From Achatina immaculata (Eukaryota; Mollusca; Gastropoda; Stylommatophora; Achatinidae): a stretch of DNA of 64,000 bases. The stretch lies in the NCBI GenBank assembly GCA_009760885.1, contig CM019716.1:15386202-15450201 (forward strand), read 5' to 3'. How positions within the stretch are numbered: position 1 is the stretch's first letter; each line of letters opens with the position of its first letter. A model generated the notes under the pieces. The model was not told the DNA's origin. It searched no databases and saw only the letters and a list, made by a program, of their open reading frames with translations. This document shows positions 31,495 to 42,965 of the stretch, piece by piece. Made by a program: the position numbers and the translations under genes.

Positions 31495-32275
31495 AACCAT
31501 CTCTCTCAGCGTCTAACTCTGGTCTCTCTCACATACACATAACCAACTTTCTCTTAACTGAGGTCTCTCTCACATACACAAAACCAACTTTCTCTTAGCT
31601 GGGGTCTCTCTCACATACACAAAACCAACTTTCTCTTAGCTGGTGTCTCTCTCACATACACAAAACCAACTTTCTCTCTAACTCTGCCTCTCTTACATAT
31701 ACAAAACCAACTTTCTCTCTAACTCTTCTCTCTTTTACATATACAAAACCAACTTTCTCTCTAAATCTGGTCTCACTAACATAAACATAACCAACTTTCT
31801 CTCTAACTCTGCTCTCTCTCACACATTACACAAAACCAACTTTCTCTCTAACTCTGCTCTCTCTCACATACACAAAACCAAATTTCTCTCTAACTCTGCT
31901 CTCTCTCACATACATAAAACCAACTTTCTCTCTAACTCTGCTCTCTCTCTCACATACACAAAACCAACTTTCTCTCTAACTCTGCTCTCTCTCACATTAC
32001 ACAAAACCAAATTTCTCTCTAACTCTGCTCTCTCTCACATACACAAAACCAACTTTCTCTCTAACTCTGCTCTCTCTCTCTCACATACACAAAACCAACT
32101 TTCTCTCTAACTCTGCTCTCTCTCATATATACAAAACCAATTTTCTCTCTAACTCTGCTCTCTCTTACATATACAAAACCAACTTTCTCTGTAACTCTGC
32201 TCTCTATCACATATCACATACACATAACCAATTTTCTCTCTAACTCTGCTCTCTATCACATACAAAACCTGCACA
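31495..32275 (+). repeat. ~43-bp minisatellite array, forward arm
   Basis: About 18 units of ACACAAAACCAACTTTCTCT / CTAACTCTGCTCTCTCTCAC. The first unit carries the variant CTCTCAGCGTCTAACTCTGG. The reverse complement of the same unit forms the array 33236-34515. Confidence 0.95.
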
Positions 32276-32520
32276 CGATTTCTCTCAGCTTGATCTCACC
32301 TCAGTCTCGACAAGAAAGAGAAGCTACGAAACCTTGCGGAGGGTTCACAACTTTGACCGACAAACTTATAATGACTTCAAGCCATTTTAAAAACTACCAT
32401 AAAGTGTTAACACAGCTGATCCACGTCCTGTTTGTATTTTTGACAGTTATTTAGCTTAAATTACACACATTCTATTACACACTGACCTCTAGCTTAATGT
32501 CTAGCTAAATAATAGTAGTG

Positions 32521-32878
32521 ACATGTATAGAAGAGTTCTCCAGATATCGTGGACACAAAAAAGAACAAATATATCTATACTACAAGAGCTTAATATTGAA
32601 GAAGGCTGGCTAGTAAAGAGGATTAAAGAGAGAAAACTTAAATATTTTGGCCACATTAAACGTCATGATAATTTAGAGAAGACCGTATTGGAAGGATACA
32701 TAATGGGAAAAAGAAAAAGAGGAAGACCGAAACGAAGATGGCTGCAAGACATCGTTGATGATCTGGAAATGGATGCAGCAGCAGCAAGCCATCTTGCTCA
32801 CAACCGAGAGGCCTACAGGAGTGCTGTTTGGGAGGCAAAGTTCCGCAAGGGACATGCAAAGGAATGAATGAATGAATG
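32521..32878 (+). mobile_element. LINE-C 3' fragment between inverted satellite arms
   Basis: The 114-codon frame (32523-32867) is the best-preserved LINE-C C-terminus here: YRRVLQISWTQKRTNISI, KYFGHIKRHDNLEKTVLEG, KRGRPKRRWLQDIVDDLEM and HLAHNREAYRSAV. It is followed by GGAATGAATGAATGA. It has been 5' truncated just before YRRVLQ. 32276-32520 has no other feature. Confidence 0.88.
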
Positions 32879-33235
32879 ACATGTATTGCGTTGAGCTAGA
32901 GTGCACTGAGTATGTAACTTGAGAATCGCTGTTTGATCTCTGACCTCAGATTGCATGAGGTCAAGGAGGATACAAGTTTGAAGATTATTGATGTGACAAG
33001 GAGTGTACGTCTTTAGCTTCATATATAGGTACATACAGTCTTAGTCTAACACAGACTAAGAGTAGATAGGGTTGCAATAACGTAGCTACAGGAAGTGCGT
33101 GAATAGTGTTTTGTTGTCACTGATGCAAGATGGTTAACATCTGCTACTATTCAAGAGAACAGAAACGTTCACAACATAAAGACTCACTTTCCCATTCATA
33201 TGACAACTACGTGCTACTCTAAAAAGTGATAGAGG
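32879..33235. other. No recognisable feature
   Basis: Unique-looking spacer between LINE-C and the reverse satellite arm. Confidence 0.5.
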
Positions 33236-34515
33236 CCAGAATTAGAGAGAAAGGTGTTTTTGTGTATGTGAGAGAGAACAAAGTTAGAGAGAAAGTTGGT
33301 TTTGTGTATGTGAGAGAGACCAGAGTTAGAGAGAAAGTTGGTTTTGTGTATGTGAGAGAGAGAGCAGAGTTAGAGAGAAAGTTAGTTTTGTGTATGTGAG
33401 AGAGAAAAAAAGTTAGAGAGAAAGTTGGTTTTGTGTATGTAAGAGAGAGCAGAGTTAGAGAGAAAGTTGGTTTTGTGTATGTGAGAGAGACCAGACTTAG
33501 AGAGAAAGTTGGTTTTGTGTATGTGAGAGAGAACAAAGTTAGAGAGAAAGTTGGTTTTGTGTATGTGAGAGAGAACAAAGTTAGAGAGAAAGTTGGTTTT
33601 GTGTATGTGAGAGAGAAAAACAGTTAGAGAGAAAGCTGGTTTTGTGTATGTGAGAGAGAACAAAGTTAGAGAGAAAGTTGGTTTTGTGTATGTGAGAGAG
33701 ACCAGACTTAGACGCTGAGAGGGAAAGTTGCTTTGTTTATGTGAGAGAGAACAAAGTTAGAGAGAAAGTAAGTTTTGTTTATGTGAGAGAGGACAAAGTT
33801 AGAGAGAAAGTAAGTTTTGTTTATGTGAGAGAGGACAAAGTTAGAGAGAAAGTATGTTTTGTTTATGTGAGAGAGGACAAAGTTAGAGAGAAATTAAGTT
33901 TTGTTTATGTGAGAGAGAACAAAGTTAGAGAGAAAGTAAGTTTTGTTTATGTGAGAGAGGACAAAGTTAGAGAGAAAGTTGGTTTGTTTATGTGAGAGAG
34001 AACAAAGTTGGAGAGAAAGTTGGTTTTGTGTATGTGAGAGAGAACAAAGTTAGAGAGAAAGTTGGTTTTGTGTATGTGAGAGAGAGCAGAGTTAGAGATA
34101 AAGTTGGTTTTGTGTATGTGAGAGAGACCAGAGTTAGAGAGAAAGTTGGTTTGTTTATGTGAGAGAGAACAAAGTTAGAGAGAAAGTTGGTTTTGTGTAT
34201 GTGAGAGAGACCAGAGTTGGAGAGAAGTTAGTTTTGTGTATGTTAGAGAGAACAAAGTTAGAGAGAAGTTGGTTTTATGTATGTGAGAAAGACCAGAGTT
34301 GAAAAGAAGTTGGTTTTGTGTATGTGAGAGAGAACAAAATTAGAGAGAAAGTTGATTTTGTGTATGTGAGAGAGAACAAAGTTGGAGAGAAAGTTGGTTT
34401 TGTGTATGTGAGAGAGATCAGAGTTGGAGAAAAGTTGGTTTTGTATATGTGAGAGAGAACAAATTTAGAGAGAAGTTGGTTTTGTGTATGTGAGAGACCA
34501 GAGTTAGACGCTAAG
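33236..34515 (-). repeat. ~43-bp minisatellite array, reverse arm
   Basis: About 29 units of GTTAGAGAGAAAGTTGGTTT / TGTGTATGTGAGAGAG, the reverse complement of the 31495-32275 unit. A sub-block (33740-33990) uses TTTGTTTATG instead of TTTGTGTATG. The rare TTAGACGCT variant appears at about 33707 and 34505, mirroring the first unit of the forward arm. Confidence 0.95.
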
Positions 34516-35639
34516 AGAGTATGGAGTTTCTGAAATGTTCAGAAATGCTGTGTATGATTACTTAGTATTGTGTTGTCAGAAATATCAATTCTTCTATCCC
34601 AGGATTATGAAAAACTAAGTTCAGTTCATTTCTACATGTTCGGCATATAAATGTGTCTCTTGTTAATATGCCAGTGTAACAGTAATCCTTCAGATCGATA
34701 TATACAGTTTTTTAAAAAAAAGGGGGGGGGGCAGAGAAAGGAAAGGTAGGTTGTAGAAAGGGCTGAAATAAATAAAAATTAATTAATAAGCTGAGCATGC
34801 AGTAATGAAAAATAAAAATAACAATGTAATATTTGAGCAAAATGCCCTCGTCAAGAACAATACAAATGAAAAAAAAACACAAATACCACGCAAAGAATAA
34901 ACTTAGAACTGTCAGAGGTTCATTAAAGGCTAATTAAAAAAAAGAAGCAGATAGAACATTCTAGATAGCTCTAACACGTTTAAAGATCGAAAATGAGTTA
35001 TAAAGACTGAAACCAAAACACAGGAAAGCAAACAGCAACTGCCCTCTGGTTGTACTAAACTTCGCCTGGTTATGTGTGATATTAGTCTAAAATATGACAT
35101 GAAAGTTTGAAGTTCAATAACAATTACGCATCGGTCGCTATCGAAATCCTAGTTAACTCACCAAAATCCAGATATAAGTTCCACACAACAGAAGAAATAT
35201 CTATGTACGAACCCGGAACGCCGTCTTTGACTAGAGTGTACGGGGTGTGTGTGTGTGTGTGTCCATTGACGGCCAGACTGACAGGGAAGTCTATGAGCAG
35301 AACTCCTTCTCGAGCACTTGGCATCGAAATACAAGTGCTGCTCTGGATTTGCCTGCTTCGCTGCAGAGAGCTAACCACGCGCTCAAAGAAGGCTCACCGT
35401 CGTTTCCATTTTAACATTTTGGCTTCCTCTAACCGCGTTTTTGTTTTCTAAATTCAGATCTAGATAGTTCTTGCTCTATCCAGTGGTTAACTAGAAATCT
35501 ACAAAACTTGAATTTGAATATATAAAATTTTGGATAACTTTAGTACACTCAACGGAAGAAAAATAAATTAAGAACAAATGTAGTTTAACTTTACCATAAT
35601 TCGACCTTTCTCAAGTTCTGACCCAAATAAAAATGGGCA
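34516..35639. other. Mostly unrecognised; possible tRNA-like relic
   Basis: It contains a G-run (34722-34731) and a short (GT)n at 35242-35260. On the minus strand at 35330-35400 a GCGTGGTTAGCTCTC A-box-like and a TATTTCGATGCC B-box-like motif could be an old SINE head, weakly supported. The open frame 35107-35451 has no recognisable domain. Confidence 0.35.
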
Positions 35640-36108
35640 AACACTGGGCGTTCACACACAAGTTCCCTAACTCTGGGGGTTCACACCCAAGTTTCCTAAC
35701 TCTGAGGGTTTACACACAAGTTCCCTAACTCTGGGGGTTCACACACAAGTTCCCTAACTCTGGTGATTCACACACAAGTTCCCTAACTCTGGGGGTTCAC
35801 ACACGTTCCCTAACTCTGGGGGTTCACACACAAGTTCCCTAACTCTGGGGGTTCACACACAAGTTCCCTAACTCTGGGGGTTCACACAAAAGTGCCTAAC
35901 TCTGGGGGGTCACATCCAAGTTCCCTAACTCTGGGGGTTCACACACAAGTTCCCTAACTCTGGGGGTTCACACACAAGTTCCCTAACTCTGGGGGTTCAC
36001 ACAAAAGTGCCTAACTCTGGGGGGTCACATCCAAGTTCCCTAACTCTGGGGGTTCACACACAAGTTCCCTAACTCTGGGGGTTCACACCCAAGTTCCCTA
36101 ACTCGTCC
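35640..36108. repeat. 29-bp minisatellite
   Basis: About 16 units of CTCTGGGGGTTCACACACAA / GTTCCCTAA. An internal block of several units (including AAAAGTGCCTAAC and GGGGGGTCACATCC variants) is itself repeated at 35885-35950 and 36000-36060, so part of the array expanded by block duplication. Confidence 0.95.
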
Positions 36109-36639
36109 CTCGCTAAAACCTCTGTGGATGCGAAAAAAACGCGTTTCCTAGATTGTTTCATTATTTAAATGTTTCGTAAATCTAGATATTAATTATGTGT
36201 ATAACTGGCATCAATTTTGTAAATCTGATCTCGAAATGGCGTCGAGAGAAGGATGAATACGGTGATGTAGACAGTTTGATTGAGGTTTGTGGGAACATAC
36301 ACACACATATATGCACGCATACACATACACACAAACGTATATTAATATTATTAATATCATTATTACCTCTTTCTGTCTTCCCTCTGAAAAAAAAACACAC
36401 ACTGCCTTACTCCCTCTCGGCCTGTCACGAGAATACTCGCTCTCCGTTCCTTCATGTTGCTTCCATACTAACTCTTACAACAAGGAACTCACCGGTTTAG
36501 TAGAAACAATTGTCACTTTCTTCAGAACATCAAACAGAATATATACATTGTAAAAATGATTGTCCCAAACTTATGCAGGGGAAAACATTTTGATCAAGTC
36601 ATTGCTATTAAAAAAAACTGTGCCCTTTCATAGACAAAG
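36109..36639. other. No recognisable feature
   Basis: Short (CA)n at 36299-36335. The overlapping frames on both strands are low-complexity. Confidence 0.45.
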
Positions 36640-36925
36640 ATATACATTTACCAATACAGCAGGACCTCACCATACGGTACAGCATGGCCCTACCATATGG
36701 TAAAGCAAGGCCCCCTCCAAACGGTACGGCATGGCCGCACAATATGGCACAGCAGAACCTCACCATACGGTACAGCGGGTCCCTATCATGCGGTACAGCT
36801 AGTCCCCACCATACGGGACAATTACGTTCCAAGTCCTCCTGATATGCGGAAATTCGCGCAAAATAGCGAATCTCATTAATTATTACTTTTTCCCTATACC
36901 AACACACCAGTCACAGATTTTTGTT
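36640..36925. mobile_element. Tigger/pogo-like MITE end with expanded terminal repeats
   Basis: CAGCAGGACCTCACCATACGG at 36657 resembles the terminal sequence of Tigger-like MITEs, and 36815-36890 (TACGTTCCAAGTCCTCCTGA, TATGCGGAAATTCGCGCAAA, AGCGAATCTCATT) is the subterminal block usually found next to that terminus. Between them 5-7 degenerate ~24-bp units (CCATACGGTACAGC) intervene. The other end of the element was not found. Confidence 0.55.
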
Positions 36926-37079
36926 GATATAAATAAGATAAATAAACTCTATATTAACAACAGATAGCACGATACCACAAATAAAAAACTTTCTAAAATC
37001 TAAATCTCGTAGCAGTTGTATACTGCAGGGAGTGTGAAGAGTTAGTATCTTCACATTTCTTGGCCACTACAACAAACGA

Positions 37080-37292
37080 GGTAGGGATGCCAGCAACTTC
37101 CCTCGCTGCCTTTGTTATCCTAGAGAGACCCAGGTACCCATCTTTTGGAGGCTGGGCTGACCCAATAACAAAACCAACTACCGGTCAGTCCGAAAAAAAA
37201 AAATTCCGCCCGAGTGCGAAATCGAACCAGGGACCAAGAAGATCAGCAGGCAAGTGCACTAACCGCTACACCATTGCGGCAGCCAATAATAA
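37080..37292 (-). mobile_element. tRNA-derived SINE, minus strand
   Basis: On the minus strand: TGTAGCGGTTAGTGCACTTG (A box) and CTGGTTCGATTTCGCAC (B box), an interrupting poly-T, then GATGGGTACCTGG, a motif shared with the S1 SINEs. The body ends near 37080. The short plus-strand frame 37060-37308 is incidental. Confidence 0.75.
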
Positions 37293-37395
37293 CTTCACAA
37301 ACTTTTAAAACTCTCTCTTTCTCTTCTTCTTCTTCTTCCTTATCCTCCTCCGATCTCTACTTTATTTCTGTCTAATAAAAACCTAACACTAAAAT

Positions 37396-37535
37396 CACCA
37401 TAAAACAGTATCATATGTAATACAATAGTATCAGAATATCACAGTATCAGGATATCACAATATCAGAATATCACGATATCACAATACCACGATATCACAA
37501 TATCAGAATATCACGATATCATAATATCAGAATGT
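37396..37535. repeat. ATATCACAATATCAGA simple satellite
   Basis: Imperfect 8-9-bp periodic units (TATCAGAA, TATCACGA, TATCACAA) over about 140 bp. The 37320-37345 stretch is a CTT microsatellite. Confidence 0.85.
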
Positions 37536-38379
37536 CAGACAGAAGCTGGCATTGTTTTACAGTTCAGAAAAAAAAAGAAAAAAACTCTTATTTTGGCGAG
37601 AAAGATGGCTACGTCAGGTGAGCCATGCAGTCGTATTCTTAATAGCCGGTAAACATCGTGTAATGTTTTGTACTCTAGGAGCATTGCTCACTGTCTGCTT
37701 CTAGCTCGACTCACAGACAACAAAAAATAGCCACTATAACCCGCTCCCAAACCTACAGATGATGTACCTCAACATCATCCCCAATTCGGCTGCAAAGAAC
37801 ACCAGCTCGAAATTCCAGGGAGATAGAAGAAGAAGAAGAACTTCATACTGTCTGAAATTATGACCAACCTGGATATGCGATAACTGTGATGGTTCTATCT
37901 TAATACTAATTTGCACCTTTTACTTCTGATATCTTCTGTAAGACTCTACAGATGAATTGTTTTTACTGGATCTTGTACTTTCGCCTATCAGTCTCAGATG
38001 CTACCTGTCTCAGAGACCTACCAGTGTGACCTCAGATCTAACTATCTAATTTTCATTCTTATCATGGTTATTTGAGATCTAATTAATTTAGTTTGTTCTC
38101 TTTTCGTGTCTTTATTTTTTTTCTTTTTAATTGAAACTGAAATCAAGAATTTTACAGAGAAGCGTTCTCAAACCTACATGTGTAGGTGAGCAGTGGCTTT
38201 CTAAAAATAGTTCAACCAAAACCGCTACATTGAAAGTAAATCACAGGAATGTTTATTCGAAGCAGTAATCGACATATACAATTTATACCTACTTGCATCC
38301 CACGGTTTTCTGTGAGCTCCAGATGTCTAGCACTGGTTTCGATGTCTAGTAAATTGTCCTTTGTCTCATGATTTTTTGC
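37536..38379. other. No recognisable feature
   Basis: Unique-looking AT-rich sequence with no supportable gene. Confidence 0.5.
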
Positions 38380-38498
38380 CAAAAGTAGTAGTAGTAATAG
38401 TAGTAGTAGTAGTAGTAGTAGTAGTAGCAGCAGCAGCAGCAGCAGCATTGAAGTACTTGTAAAAGTAGTAGTAGTAAAGAAGTAGTTGTAGTTGTAGC

Positions 38499-38544
<46 letters not shown>

Positions 38545-38692
38545 ACAGTGGAGCAATAGTAGTAGTAGAGAAGTATTATTTGTAGTATTATTAGTAGTAG
38601 TGATAGTAATAATGGAGTAGTGGTAATAGTAGTAGCCGTAGTAGAAGTAGTAATAGTAGTAGTAATAGTAGTAGTAGTAATGGCTTAGGAAG
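38380..38692. repeat. (TAG)n trinucleotide repeat
   Basis: Imperfect TAG/GTA runs with CAG (38427-38447) and TTG interruptions. A long Tyr/Leu homopolymer frame on the minus strand is an artefact. Confidence 0.95.
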
Positions 38693-39664
38693 AGGGATTT
38701 ATAGAGAACATTTGTGAAAGAGTATAATTCTGCATGTAGATAAAACAGGCAAGCTTAAACTCCACAGTTCTCCCCCCCCCCCTCTAATATTTACAAGTGT
38801 CTATTCCATCCACGCATCTACACATCCACATAAACACAGGCACAATGATGCGTGTGAACTTTGACCAGACGGGGCTAACGGCTGGAATTCCCATTCTGTG
38901 ACGTAAACAACAATTGAGTTCCTGGAACTGTTTACCACATAAACGCGAGCTAGCTTGAAAACAGGATGCAGACAGACAAGATCTTGAGCAATGAGTAATT
39001 GTCGGTTACGACCACTCCAAGAACAAATCTCTCTGTGTTGAAATAAATGTTATTTCTCCATATTAATATCGTGGTTCGTATTTGTTTGACCGACAAAAGT
39101 CAGTAAACAGTTTGTATAATATCTCACTGGTTTTAGCAGTTTTCTTTTCTTACTAACAGCTTTAAATTGCAGTGGAAAAAACACATTTCCACTAACAAAT
39201 TATGCCGAACAGCGGGAAAGTTATGTTTCTGTGGTTTCTTTAGGAAGTTATACTTTCAGCAGGGTTGAAGAAGCTGTCTGCACTGCCAGTCAGCGATCAA
39301 CATAGATCAACAGCGGTCAACAGAGATCAACGGAGATCAGCAGCGATCAACAGCTGCACAGAATACCGGCCCCACAATTTCATGGAGATTTAAGTAAAAA
39401 ACACGATTAGTTTTAGCTTGTGAATCGTGAATAATAAATGAAGAGTGGAAACCCACACAGGATCTAAAAAAAAAGTTACAGAAAGATGAAACTTTTCGGG
39501 GACGCAGTAGGGTCATGACTACAAAAAATTTGAAACCTGGAGAGAAGTAAGGTCTTGGTGTAGCAGTATGGGCGATAATTTTTTTTCTCTACAGAAAGGG
39601 CATTTCTCGCCTGATGAGGCTTTATTGTGAACGAGAAGGTTAATTGAAATATGTTTAACAGAGG
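38693..39664. other. Unique sequence with a short AGATCAACAGCG repeat
   Basis: No gene is seen. At 39291-39352 about six imperfect 11-12-bp units of the GATCAACAGCG type are found. A 10-base C run is at 38770. 38915-38945 resembles 1650-1675 on the opposite strand. Confidence 0.5.
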
Positions 39665-42060
39665 GCATGGTCATTGGAGGCACAATATTCCCACACAAAG
39701 AGATACATAAAACAACATGGATATCTCCAGATGATAGAACTAGAAACCAGATAGACCATTTTTGTATTAGAAAACAATACAGAACATCTCTCATGGATGT
39801 AAGGGCTTATAGGGGTGCAGATGTCAACAGTGATCACAACCTGTGCATAGGGAAAATAAAACTAAAATTGAAAAGTCAACACAAGAAATCAGTACACAGA
39901 AAGATAAACATCCACAGCCTACAAGAAGAAAATACTAACATTAATTTCAATCAGGAACTTGCCAATCATTCCAAAACACCCAGTGAAGTTGAGGAGATAG
40001 GTATAGATGAGTTATGGAATTCTTACAGCACAGCCATAATCACAGCAGCAAAAGTAAGCGCTGGATTGGAAAAACCAAATAGAAAAGCATGGATATCAGA
40101 TAAAACATGGAAGTATATACATGAAAGACGAGCAGTCAAATTAAACATGTTGAATGCAAAAGCAGATCATGAAAGAGATTCGGCAAAAGCAAAATACAGA
40201 GACATAGACAAGAAAGTAAAAAGTTCAGCTAGAAGGGATAAAAGAGAATACATAGACAATATGGCGAAAGAGGCAGAAAAAGCAGCAAAAACAGGAGACA
40301 GCAAAACTTTATATAACATACAAAAGAGGCTTACAGGTACTATTACATCTAAAGAAAGACCAATCCTTAGCAAAACTGGAACACTATTAACATCAAATAA
40401 AGGCCAAAAGCAAAGATGGGCTGAACACTTCCAAGAAATACTCAATCGACCACACCCAAAAGAATTGTTAAACCTTGAAACTGACTTACCAGCCCCACAA
40501 CTAAATGTCAATCTAGATGAAATTGAATTGCATGAAATTGAAACAGCAGTGAATTTAATGGCTAACAACAAAGCTGCAGGTGAAGATGAAATAACAGCCG
40601 AGATGCTAAAAGCTATCAATAGTGACAACATGAGACAACTACAGAGAATGTTTAACAAGATTTGGAAAGAAGAAAAGGTCCCTTCTAATTGGAAGAAGGG
40701 AATCATTGTGAAAATACCAAAAAAGGGCAACCTTAGTGACTGTAACAACTGGAGAGGAGTAACCTTAATATCAGTTGTGTCAAAAGTATTTTGCAAGGTC
40801 ATTTTGAATAGACTCAAAGATATAGTGGATACTGCAATGAGAGAAGAACAAGCAGGATTTCGAAAAGGGAGAAGCTGTCTCGACCAGATCTTTACTCTCA
40901 GAATAATACTTGAAGAACATATTGAAAAGCAGAAACCATTAATACTGAATTTCATAGATTTTAAGAAGGCATTTGATAGCATACACAGAGATTCATTATG
41001 GAGAATTTTATGTCTATATGGAATACCATCTAAAATTGTCAACATCATTAAGGCCTTATACAATGGATATGGTTGTGCAGTCAAGACAGAAGAAGGGATG
41101 AGTGAATGGTTCCAGATTGAAACAGGCGTGAAACAAGGATGTATACTGTCTCCTTTACTTTTTGGGATTACAATAGACTTCATAATGAAAAAATGCTGCA
41201 CAGGTAACACAGGTATTGACTGGGTACATGGGACCCAACTAGAAGATCTTGATTTTGCTGATGACATAACTCTTATCAGTAATAATGTGAATTCCATGCA
41301 AGAAAAAACAGATAGCCTATCTTCACTGGCTAGCAAAATAGGACTTGAAATTAACAAGGACAAAACAAAAATAATGAAAATTCCCATCAATCAAAATGGA
41401 AAAATACACATAGAAGGGACAGATATTGAAGAAGTCAATCAATTTGCATACCTTGGCAGCTACATAGACCAGGATGGTGACACTAGAAAGGAAGTTAGGA
41501 TCAGAATTGCAAAAGCAGCATCAATCTTCAAGAATCTTGAGAACATATGGAATTCAAAAGTTATAAGCACAAAACCAAGTTAAGACTATTCAATTCAAAT
41601 GTAATATCCACCCTCATTTATGCATGCGAAAGCTGGAAAACAACTAAAGAAATAGAAAAGAAATTAGACTCTTTTGAAAACAAATGCCTAAGGAAAATAC
41701 TCGGCATCAAGTGGAATGAATTCAAGAACAATGCAGAGATAAGACAGATGACTGAACAACAACCAGTCTCACGGGTGATCAGGAAAAGGAGATGGACATA
41801 TGTTGGCCACTTGATGAGAAGAAATGAGCAGAGAATCCCAAAACAAGCTATCAAGTGGAACACAACAGGCCGAAGAAAAAGGGGCAGACCGCGTGAAACT
41901 CTGAAGAGAACATTATTAAGAGAGGCCAAATTAACAGGCATAAAATCCTTTGATGAGGTTGAAAGACTCTCCGAAGACAGGAAAAATTGGCGAACTACTT
42001 TGCGAGCCCTATGTGACGTCTAACGGCACGGGAAGGATATAAGATATAAGATAAGATAAG
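39665..42060 (+). mobile_element. LINE-D, long 5'-truncated copy
   Basis: It begins inside the endonuclease domain and runs to the 3' end GGCACGGGAAGGATATAAGA with an imperfect AGATA tail to 42060. Other copies are at 16622 (minus) and 58970-61267 (minus, split). With one frameshift it is the most intact LINE-D in the window. Confidence 0.9.
39667..42023 (+). pseudogene. LINE-D endonuclease (C-terminal part) and reverse transcriptase
   Basis: Frame one (39667-41583, 638 codons) starts with the last endonuclease blocks (TTWISPDDRTRNQIDHFCI, VNSDHNL, the SDH catalytic pair). Then follow a coiled, Lys/Glu-rich linker and the RT: MANNKAAGEDEITAEML, WKKGIIVKIPKKGNLSDCNN, EEQAGFRKGRSCLDQIFTL, NFIDFKKAFDSIHRDSLW, GVKQGCILSPLLF, and LDFADDITLIS with FADD at residues 530-533. 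A frameshift around 41550-41580 moves the C-terminus to 41547-42023: LIYACESWKTTKEIEKKL, RWTYVGHLMRR, KRGRPRETLKRTLLREA and RALCDV. It would be functional as an RT only if the upstream endonuclease half were present, which it is not. Confidence 0.9.
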
Positions 42061-42552
42061 AAGGTCACGTGGTTTGAGAATCCCGTGACTGAGAACTGTG
42101 GGAGAAAGCCTGAGCGATTTTAGTCTTCGTGTGGGTGTCAACTGGTATGGACGCTTTGTGTGATATCTCCGTGGAGTATGTGGACGTTATATCTGTTCTT
42201 GGCTTTTGTAGTATGAATGGACTCTCCACGTGGCAGGGGTAACCTGCGGGGCAGTCAGATTATTATCATCAGTTCCATGAATAAAATCGCCATGTCAGTT
42301 TACGTGTAGGGTATTCAGGCCCGCAATACACCTGCAAGATAAAAGAAAATAAAAGATAAATTAGTGAAGTTGTCTGAACCACGAGACTGACCTCGAGGGC
42401 TGCATCATTCTGTAAAAAAAAAGAAAGTATTAAAAAATATGCGTGTAATATAAGCTTATAGAGAGCATTTTATCTCCTATACACTTATCGATAAAAAACA
42501 TTAATGTATTTAATCTCATTGTCATGATCATAATAGTATGCCATTAACATAT
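42061..42552. other. No recognisable feature
   Basis: 3' flank of LINE-D, unique-looking. Confidence 0.5.
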
Positions 42553-42650
42553 AAAGAGACGAGAACGGCTTGAAAACATCATAACAGGAAAGATAAATGG
42601 GAAGAGACGCAGAGGAACACGAAGAGGAAAAACATAATGGACAGTCTAAC
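42553..42650 (+). pseudogene. LINE-A-like C-terminal relic
   Basis: It reads RRERLENIITGKINGKRRRG and, after a one-base shift, IMDSLT, which aligns with GGIENIITIGKIEGRRSRG...MILDSLT of LINE-A. The remainder of the element is absent. The 67-codon polyglutamine frame that begins at 42597 overlaps this relic in another frame (see rejected items). Confidence 0.6.
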
Positions 42651-42662
42651 ATAATGTCAGAA

Positions 42663-42698
42663 CAACAACAGCAGCAGCAACAACAACAACAACAAAAC
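42663..42698. repeat. (CAA/CAG)n trinucleotide run
   Basis: Eleven CAA/CAG codon-type units. Simple repeat beside the LINE-A relic. Confidence 0.9.
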
Positions 42699-42879
42699 GA
42701 TCAACAGAGCTTATGTTCAGTTCATTTTCTTCTACAATATCAAAGACAGAGATATGCTGAGAAGCCTACTGGCACAGCACCTGATGATGATGATTTTTAA
42801 TGTTATCACAGCAGAAAATAGTAGCTTCAGTGAATCTTCAGCTTGTTATATCTTTTGCTTTCTTTGCATATCTGGTTTA

Positions 42880-42958
42880 ATCAGATTAATGTGAATCTCA
42901 TCATGTTTATTCGTAATGTTTTTACGAATAAACATGATGAGATTCACATTAATCTGAT
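42880..42958. other. Perfect 37-bp inverted repeat with 5-nt loop
   Basis: The left arm 42880-42916 and right arm 42922-42958 are exact reverse complements; the loop is TGTTT. The 79-nt foldback has no mismatches or bulges. It could be a cruciform, a fold-back duplication or a hairpin RNA. No promoter evidence was seen. Confidence 0.95.
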
Positions 42959-42965
42959 GTTGGTT

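Noticed and set aside
42597..42800. 67-codon polyglutamine protein
   Set aside because: Its first third is a LINE-A C-terminal relic read in the wrong frame and the rest is a CAA/CAG repeat. No conserved domain.
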